A stretch of 64,000 nucleotides of DNA from Calamus simplicifolius (taxonomy: Eukaryota > Streptophyta > Magnoliopsida > Arecales > Arecaceae). Under the pieces are notes generated by a model that had not been told where the DNA came from, did not search any database, and saw only the letters and a program-made list of their open reading frames with translations. Within the stretch, counting starts at the first letter, position 1. Every line of letters begins with the position of its first letter. Of this stretch, positions 58,049-64,000 are shown piece by piece. The stretch covers positions 1,269,593 through 1,333,592 of the forward strand of contig UESW01003879.1 in the NCBI GenBank assembly GCA_900491605.1, in the 5' to 3' direction. A program made the translations under genes and the position numbers.

Positions 58049-58731
58049 CATTGAACTCTCTAGTCGCCCTGAAGAACCTCTGGACCTTGAGCGACACCGC
58101 TATCGACCAAGCGCGGGAGGAAATGTTATCCCTCCAAGTCAAGGCGGAAAAGGCAGAGATGGCTCTGGAGGATACTCGGGCCACCCTGAAGGGTAAAATC
58201 GATGTCATCCGGCTAAGAGCCGAGAAGGCTGAATATGCGCTGGAAGTTGCCCAGCGCCGCGCAGCCAATGAGCTGGATAATGCTCAGGTGGCCGAGGAAA
58301 GACAGAAAGTTGCCGAGGAGAAGCAAAAGGCAGCCGAAGAGAAGCTGAAGGTGACGGAATTGAAGGTGTGTGTTTTAAAGACCCAACTAAGTTCTGCCTC
58401 CGTTGAGACAAATGCGGCCAAAGAGGCCACCCGCCAGTGCATAACCAAAATTGCAGATCTGGAGGTGGCAGTGACAGAGGCCCAGAGGGGGGCCATTGAG
58501 TCCGAGAAAAGAGCTCTCGAGGCTGAAAAAAGAGTTGCCGAGGCCGTAGAAGATTTTAGAAAATCCAAAGCCTTCGACAAGGAGGTGGCCGAGTCAGCGG
58601 CGCTTGCTTATGACGCCGGCTTTCAAGACTGCAAGGATAAAATTTAGAAACTCTACGACTTAGAGGATATTGAGGGACTGAAGCCTAATGACATTCCTGA
58701 GGATGATGTCCCGGCCTCGGATGACCTTTAA
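58049..58731 (+). pseudogene. Tat-3 accessory gene, exon C: coiled coil with acidic tail
   Basis: After a T-rich intron and TTCAAG acceptor the frame reads SLVALKNLWTLSDTAIDQAR and then about 180 residues of Glu/Ala/Lys-rich heptads (coiled coil). A nonsense codon stands at about 58645, then LYDLEDIEG, and an acidic end (EDDVPASDDL) with TAA at 58729-58731. Same architecture as Tat-1 exon C. Confidence 0.75.
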
Positions 58732-58879
58732 TAGCTTTAGTTTTTCTTTTTGTATCAATCTGTGCCTGACTTGAGTCGGCAACTTTGTAGCCTTTTTGCT
58801 ATCAATGAATATATTTTTTTTCCTTACTATGCACCTTTGGTCATAATCAGCTTTGGCTGAGTCAGCTTTAGTACCGACG

Positions 58880-59575
58880 CAGGACGCCAGTATCTAATAT
58901 GCCGACACAGGGCCAGTCTTTGGTGCCAACACGGAGTTGGTCTTTAGTGTGCCAACGCGGAGTTGATCTTTATCGCCGACGCTGGGCGCCGATCTTTGGC
59001 TGCCGGAACGGATCCGGTCTTTGGTGCCAACGCGGAGTTGGTCTTTGTTGCTGACGCTGGTCGCCGGTCTTTAGTTGCCGGAACGGATCCGGTCTTTGGT
59101 GCCAACGCGGAGTTGGTCTTTGTTGCCGACGCTGGGCGCCGGTCTTTGGCTGTCGGAATGGATCCGGTCTTTGGTGCCAACGCGGAGTTGGTCTTTGTTG
59201 CCGACACTGGGCGCCGGTCTTTATTGCCGGAACGGATCCGGTCTTTGGTGCCAACGCAGAGTTGGTCTTTGTTGCTGACGCTGGGCGCCAGTCTTTATTG
59301 CCGGAACAGATCCGGTCTTTGGTGCCAACGCGGAGTTGATCTTTATTGCCAACGCTGGGCGCCGGTCTTTGGCTGTCGGAACAGATCCGGTCTTTGGTGC
59401 CAACGCGGAGTTGGTCTTTGTTGCCGATGCTGGGCGCCGGTCTTTATTGCCGACGCTGGGCACCGGTCTTTGGTGCCAACGCGGAGTTGGTCTTTGTTGC
59501 TGACGCTGAGCGCCGATCTTTATTGCCGACGCTGGGCGCCGGTCTTTGGCTGCCGAAACGGATCCGGTCTTTGGC
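58880..59575. repeat. Tat-3 minisatellite
   Basis: Repeated blocks of GGTCTTTGGTGCCAACGCGG and related sequence. The palindromes are CCAACgcggaGTTGG and CCGGAacggaTCCGG, again with 5-bp arms and 5-bp spacers. A third element, GCCGACGCTGGGCGCCGG, is imperfectly symmetrical. About ten copies of the compound unit. Confidence 0.88.
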
Positions 59576-59654
59576 GTTAACATACTCATCCGAAAGTAAG
59601 TGAACATGGCGATCATTCATTTATCAAATAGATTCAAATTAATGACAATAGCGT

Positions 59655-59880
59655 TCTATTGGTAGTACCGGCGTAAGTTGTCGGTGTTCCAAGTGCGAGG
59701 GAGCGGTTTCCCGTCTAGCTCTTCGACTTTGTACGCCCCATGGTGTAGTACCTCCTTGACACGGTATGGTCCTTCCCATTTTGGTGCCAGCTTGCCCCCC
59801 TCTGTCGGCTTTGATATTTCAGCTTTTCACAGAACGAGGTCTCCAGGACGGAATGTCTTGGGTCGCACCCGAGCGTTGTA
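59655..59880 (-). pseudogene. Tat-3 integrase C-terminal fragment
   Basis: Minus-strand frame reads backward from the LTR junction: YNARVRPKTF, GGKLAPKWEGPYRV, EVLHHGAYKVEELDGKPLPR and WNTDNLRRYY. This is the typical end of a gypsy integrase of Tat type. It is fused at about 59880 directly to LTR sequence. Confidence 0.8.
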
Positions 59881-60584
59881 GTGGAATTTTAAAGAGGAAG
59901 CCAGGGAGATTATATCTAAGTGGAATTTTAAAGAGGAAGCCAGAGAGAGTCCCTTTCGCATGGAGCTCGGGTCCTCTTTTTATACCTGTCTGGGATCCCG
60001 TTTACCTCGTTCTATTGGAACCGTCGAATCTTTCCTGTTGTGATGTTTCATCGAACGGCAAGTCGTTGGGCTGTTGCTGGATAAGGGCCGCTTATAGCGG
60101 TAACTGCCGATCGAGCTAACACTTGCCCGTGATTTCGGCGAGCGAGGTGTTCGGCAGTAGACCTTAGATCACGGGATCCATTGTATGCATGTGAAAGATG
60201 CTGAAGGCCGATGCTGGGAGTCGAAGCTGGAGGCCGGTGCTGGAGACCGGCGCTAGGAGCCGTTGCTGGATGCCGGTGCTGGAGGTCGGAGCCAAAGTCT
60301 TAGCGCTGGGGGCCGACGCTGGTGGCCGACGCTGAAGGCCGATGCTGGATGCCAGCGCTGGAGGCCGGAGCCAAAGTCTCAGCACTGGGGGCCGGCGCTG
60401 GTGGCCGACGCTGAAGGCCGACGCTGGATGCCAGCGCTGGAGGCCGGAGCCAAAGTCTCAGCGCTGGGGCCGACGCTGAAGGCCGACGCTGAAGGCCCCA
60501 CGAAAGGGGTTTTGCTATCACATCATTGCTTTCAAAAATCGTGCAAAAGATAATACCACCCAGAGAAAGTGGCCGGCCATATCA
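59880..60584 (-). repeat. Tat-3 LTR, truncated copy (about 705 bp)
   Basis: Matches 55249-55841 but lacks the first 170 bp or so, and carries a short duplication of GTGGAATTTTAAAGAGGAAG at its start. Ends GGCCATATCA at 60584, followed by GAT and exon 2 of the DUF21 gene. Confidence 0.85.
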
Positions 60585-60585
60585 G

Positions 60586-60659
60586 ATATCCTTCCTGTCG
60601 TTCAGAAGCAGCACCAACTTCTTGTGACTCTGCTTTTATGCAATGCTGCAGCCATGGAG
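60586..60659 (+). CDS. DUF21 gene exon 2, remainder
   Basis: Reads ILPVVQKQHQLLVTLLLCNA then AAME, ending at GAG/GTTTGTC. This is the second conserved block of the DUF21 domain (membrane helix 2). If the LTR-derived CAG at 60583-60585 is used as acceptor, the phase is kept and the residues lost are minimal; native exon start is at 55074. Confidence 0.85.
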
Positions 60660-60859
60660 GTTTGTCATTTAACTGAACTTAAATTTACGCATCATTTTTA
60701 GCCCATATGGTACATATTGAGTGATCGGAGATTCCACTTTCAATGGGTTGGGACTTTCCGTTCATTTAATCAGTACAACAAACTTTGATTTCAATTATAC
60801 TTCTTGATTTTAACTAATTTGTTTTAATTTTATAAACAATATTTTCCTCAATCCCTTCT

Positions 60860-61155
60860 AAAGGAAACAAAAAAATAAAGTAAAAAAGAGAAAAAAGACT
60901 GAAAAAATGAAAAAAAGAAAGAAAGGGAGAAGAAGAACAAAGAAAGAAAAGGAAACGAAAAAAAAAGGACATAAAAGAAAGGAATAGAAAAGAAGAGAGA
61001 AAGAAAGGAAGAAAGAAGAAGGAAGAAGGGAAAGAACATAGAAGACAAAAGAAAGAAGGAAAAAAAAAGTAAAGAAAGGGGAAAAAAAAAGGAAAGAAAG
61101 AAGAGGAAGAAACAGAGTAAGAAAGAAATAAAGAAAAGAAGAAGAGGAGAGAAAT
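60860..61155. repeat. purine-only low-complexity tract
   Basis: Nearly 300 bp of A and G on the plus strand (GAAA and GGAAG motifs). The minus-strand Phe/Leu/Ser-rich open frame here is a by-product. Lies in the intron, just left of the hAT-like element. Confidence 0.8.
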
Positions 61156-61168
61156 GGATCATATCATG

Positions 61169-61916
61169 TAGGGGTGGGCATAAGTTGGGTCGAATCGGCT
61201 CAGGCCGGGCCAAGGGCAAAAATGGCAACCCAAGACATTGGATCGGGCCAAGTAAGGCTAATCCAAATACAGCTCGGTGGTGATCTATTAGGATAGACCT
61301 GAGTCCAACCCGTACTATATATATATATATATATAAGAGAGAGAGAGAAATAAATTTGGCTACATTCATATGTAACTAAGTCCAAATTCATTTGTCTCCC
61401 TTACTATTTATTCTACATTGATCTTAAAGCTAAAAAGCCATCCATTAACCATCATTAGCTACTTTTTTTAAACTGAAAAAAGATAAGCATTTATGAGACA
61501 GCATAATACACCTCATGTCTCTACCAAAGAAACATATCCACGTGTTATTATATTATATCCTGATGCTTATAATATAATAGCAAAAGGATATGAAATAGCA
61601 CTATTGGGATATTCATATCCCAATGTTTTTATATCATAACACTATGCTTATGATATGATAGCACAAAGATATGGTATAACAATAAGGAATATATATATAT
61701 CATATCCCTTACTGCTATATCATATCCCTAGACTGCTGTAGCATATTCCTATGCTTATAATATAGAAGGATAGGAATATAACACAACAACACACAGATGT
61801 TATATCATGTCCCTATGCTTATAATATAATAACAAAGAGATGTGATGCAACAGTATAGGGATATGGTATGATATATAAATGCTTCCTTTTTTTTAAATAG
61901 AAAATGGACTGCCCAA

Positions 61917-61953
<37 letters not shown>

Positions 61954-62301
61954 ACCATGCATATTTTGGGTCGGGCTAAGTCCAGTCTATTATTTTTAGG
62001 CTCAGGCCTAGCCCCAAATTTGAATGGGCCTAAAATGTCAAGCCCGATCCAATCCCATAGGCCGTAAGGAAAAGACTTTGTGTACCGGCCATGCGGATTG
62101 ACTGTTTGCGCGTACGGAGGGCCATTGGGCCTTCTCTGCACCGCACGCGCAAATGGCCAATCTGCGCGGCTAGTGCATGCTTTGTGCATCGGAGGCCGGT
62201 GCACAAAGACTTTTCTTAGCTAATAGTATAGACTTAGACTGAGAAAATTTTAAGGATATATTTGGGCTGGCTCATGGCCGCCCAGCCTATGCCCACCTCT
62301 A
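61169..62301. mobile_element. hAT-like non-autonomous element in DUF21 intron, 1133 bp
   Basis: Ends TAGGGGTGGGCATAAGTTGG and, reverse-complemented, TAGAGGTGGGCATAGGCTGG. Flanking 8-mers are ATATCATG and ATATCTAG (6 of 8 equal), a decayed 8-bp duplication. Same terminal family as 31786-34562. The interior has repeated ATATCCC/GATATG motifs and no transposase. Confidence 0.75.
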
Positions 62302-62530
62302 ATATCTAGCAGGATGTGCAAGTATGATGGCTGCTGAAATAGGGAACAAACAGTGATGTGTTCCATTTCATGAAGAAACAAAGATATCCCTATTCCATTT
62401 GATTTAGAACTTTGGTGCCTTGTATACTTTAAGGTTTATTTAGTTTAGGAAAAAGTTTAGTTACTCTTTTATCAACTCTGTTTCTTTTACTTTCTTCTGT
62501 TTATTTCACATTAGTCATACCATCGTGCAG

Positions 62531-62614
62531 GCTCTTCCTATATTTCTTGATCAGATATTTCATCCTGTTGTGGCCATTATCTTGTCTGTTACATTTGTTC
62601 TAGCTTTTGGAGAG
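62531..62614 (+). CDS. DUF21 gene exon 3
   Basis: 84 bp between GTGCAG and GAG/GTACAT. Encodes ALPIFLDQIFHPVVAIILSV then TFVLAFGE, the third membrane helix of the DUF21 domain and the start of the conserved GE-V-I-P-Q motif completed in exon 4. Confidence 0.92.
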
Positions 62615-62723
62615 GTACATTCTTTCAAATTGATAATGCTTTAATGATGCTTCACTTGATTTTTGTCAATGCCAAATCAATAAGATTAAGAAAAATATAC
62701 CAATTTTGTTTTAAGTGGTTCAG

Positions 62724-62837
62724 GTTATTCCGCAAGCCATATGCACGAGATATGGTTTAGCTGTGGGCGCTAATCTTGTATGGCTTGTGTGCATTGTGAT
62801 GTTCATATGTTATCCGGTAGCTTATCCTATTGGGAAG
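62724..62837 (+). CDS. DUF21 gene exon 4
   Basis: 114 bp between GGTTCAG and AAG/GTAATT. Encodes VIPQAICTRYGLAVGANLVW then the fourth helix (CIVMFICYPVAYPIGK). VIPQA is the signature of the family. One Cys stands where homologues I remember have Arg (WLV-C-IVMF). The next exon, coding for the linker to the CBS domains, is not in the window. Confidence 0.92.
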
Positions 62838-63644
62838 GTAATTTCTACATGCAAGAGAATCATACATTCATGTTATAATTTTTTCAAACAGTACTGGCTA
62901 TATAAAGCAGTACTAAGTAAATCTTTTACTTTTTATTTTATATTTAACTGATTTCCTTTGTTCTTTTTTTTTTCTATCTTTCAAGATGAACACCTTCAGT
63001 TTACTTTCAAGTAATTTGAGTGATCATAAATCGTTAAAATGTGTGGTGAGTGTATGTTGATATAAATAATAATTCACTTACGAAGAAAGTTCATGACTTG
63101 TCTTTTTTGCACCAGTTTCTCTAATTGTTAATCAATTCATGGTTCCTTTACGTGATATTTTGCACCCTATAAGTACTTTATTTCCACCTCTTTGTTACTT
63201 AGTAATTAATCCTGGTCCTCGTATGTATTACTTACTAGTCTAATTTGTGGTTCTTATGAGCTGAAACGCAGCTTGTAAACCTGTTTTACCAAAAAGCCAT
63301 TTTCTTTTCATCACTTATTGAATTCTATAATATTATCCTTTATTGATGGTTATTACTTTTTCTTATGTATGTTTCTATGATAGCGGTAGCTTATTTCAAG
63401 TATTTTTTGCAAAATTAAGGGCCTCCGCCAGTAGTTTGGCTAATGATTGTAGGTCTGGGTAGTGGCTTGGCCCTCAAGTTGAATTTTATTACCATCTATT
63501 TTGCCTTTTACTCTTCAGCAGAGAACTTTTCAAACTTTTCAATGTTATTATTGGATATTTTATAATATTGAGAACATTATAGCGTATAATGCCGCTACTG
63601 TGTATTCTTTTATTGCTGATGTATAATTGCTTTATCTGTGCTGC

Positions 63645-63651
<7 letters not shown>
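62838..63651 (+). other. DUF21 gene intron 4
   Basis: AT/T-rich, no exon seen. It is interrupted at 63652 by the poly(A) end of a LINE in antisense. Confidence 0.6.
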
Positions 63652-63684
<33 letters not shown>

Positions 63685-64000
63685 TTACAATCGGGCGATC
63701 ATACCAGTCTGGCATGAGTCAAGCCCGAGAAGTCAGAATACATAATCTGCTGCAAAATAAGTGGGCAAGGATCACCCCTATGCCATTCCCACGGGCCTGA
63801 ATGGCGAGCTGTGAGATTAGCAACCCAATCAGCAGCCGCATTGGCTTCTCTATAAATATGGCGAATCATAGGCGCAGTTGTAGTCCGGAGAGAATCCCAG
63901 ATAGCACGAAGAATGGGATTGGTGGAATAAGGACCCCCATCCCGACGAATCCACCGAATAACAGTGAGAGAATCTCCCTCAATAATCAGTCTGTCTGAGG
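63652..64000 (-). mobile_element. LINE (L1-like) 3' end, antisense in the intron
   Basis: A 32-bp T run (63652-63683) is the poly(A) tail read on the other strand, directly followed by minus-strand coding sequence. The element extends beyond the right edge. Confidence 0.85.
63699..63998 (-). CDS. LINE ORF2 C-terminal RNase H-like domain, partial
   Basis: Open from the window edge to TGA at 63699-63701. Contains LIIEGDSLTVIRWIRR, with the second catalytic Asp of plant RNase H in GDS, and IYREANAAADWVANLT, with the last catalytic Asp in AADWVA. It ends LTHARLV, then the short 3' untranslated region and poly(A). RNase H domains at the C terminus of ORF2 are known in plant L1-type elements. No stop or frameshift in the visible 99 codons. 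Confidence 0.88.
   Translation of the reverse strand, partial: SDRLIIEGDSLTVIRWIRRDGGPYSTNPILRAIWDSLRTTTAPMIRHIYREANAAADWVANLTARHSGPWEWHRGDPCPLILQQIMYSDFSGLTHARLV

Larger units (their letters stand above)
55078..60584 (-). mobile_element. third Tat-type element (Tat-3), internally deleted, inside DUF21 exon 2
   Basis: Plus-strand order: complete LTR (55078-55841), polypurine-side sequence, accessory gene (56273-58731), minisatellite (58880-59575), a short antisense integrase C-terminal fragment (59655-59880), then an LTR lacking its first part (59880-60584). Primer site, gag, protease, reverse transcriptase and most of integrase are deleted. Layout and accessory gene match Tat-1, but LTR and repeat sequences differ. 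No target-site duplication is found. Confidence 0.85.
53939..62837 (+). pseudogene. DUF21 domain (CNNM/CorC-like) membrane protein gene, 5' part, disrupted
   Basis: Plant DUF21-CBS proteins are four-helix membrane proteins related to CNNM/CorC magnesium transporters. Four coding exons are seen: 53939-54202, 55074-55077 plus 60586-60659, 62531-62614 and 62724-62837. They encode most of the DUF21 domain; the CBS domains would lie beyond the window. Two defects are visible: a one-base deletion near the end of exon 1 and an approximately 5.5-kb Tat-type insertion at the start of exon 2. Introns also carry a hAT-like element and a LINE. The remaining coding sequence is well conserved, so the damage is recent, tolerated through splicing, or in part due to assembly error. 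Confidence 0.75.

Noticed and set aside
55073..60589. Target-site duplication for Tat-3
   Set aside because: Flanking 5-mers GCCAC and GATAT do not match; the similarity of bases around the junction is explained by LTR sequence.
60848..61369. 173-codon minus-strand Phe/Leu/Ser frame that looks like a membrane protein
   Set aside because: It is the complement of a purine-only tract; the apparent hydrophobicity is a composition effect.

Overview
This window is nuclear DNA of a flowering plant, probably a monocot (a palm-like genome would fit, but nothing here proves the species). The evidence is spliced genes with plant-type exons, GC-rich coding exons in AT-rich flanks, and plant-specific retrotransposon lineages: Ty1/copia including a Sirevirus, Ty3/gypsy of Tat type and a centromeric-retrotransposon (CRM)-like type, a LINE with a C-terminal RNase H domain, and hAT-like non-autonomous DNA elements. 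Most of the 64 kb is nested, broken transposable elements. Host genes appear only as fragments. No tRNA, rRNA or CRISPR was seen.

Layout. 1-2179: a truncated copia element joined to the 3' exon of a UDP-glycosyltransferase gene. 2180-20068: an approximately 17.9-kb Tat-type gypsy element with gag-pol on the minus strand, an intron-containing accessory gene on the plus strand, and two minisatellites; a 5.5-kb CRM-like gypsy element (5477-10944) sits inside the accessory gene. 21838-29055: a palindromic MITE split by a nearly intact copia element (22100-28817, perfect 5-bp target duplication). 29622-30590: an AT-rich MITE. 31786-34562: a hAT-like element with a perfect 8-bp target duplication, filled by a GATC-rich minisatellite. 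About 35430-40417: LTR, primer site and gag start of a second Tat-type element followed by 3.4 kb of hairpin-forming tandem repeats. 40418-44236: Sirevirus 3' internal region, one LTR, then Sirevirus 5' internal region. 46982-48010: a GC-rich hairpin minisatellite. 48890-48944: one minus-strand exon of a TVP38/TMEM64-family membrane protein. 53939-62837: the first exons of a DUF21 (CNNM-like) membrane transporter, with a third Tat-type element (55078-60584) inside exon 2, a hAT-like element in the following intron, and the 3' end of a LINE at the right edge.

The most unusual pattern cuts across these elements. Five tandem arrays of unrelated unit sequence are built around 15-bp interrupted palindromes (5-bp arm, 5-bp spacer, 5-bp arm), often with both arms changed together between units. 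A second notable feature is a conserved three-exon accessory gene carried antisense to gag-pol in two of the Tat-type elements. A third is the DUF21 gene, where the end of the inserted LTR happens to supply an AG that would restore the reading frame of the interrupted exon, although exon 1 carries a separate one-base frameshift.
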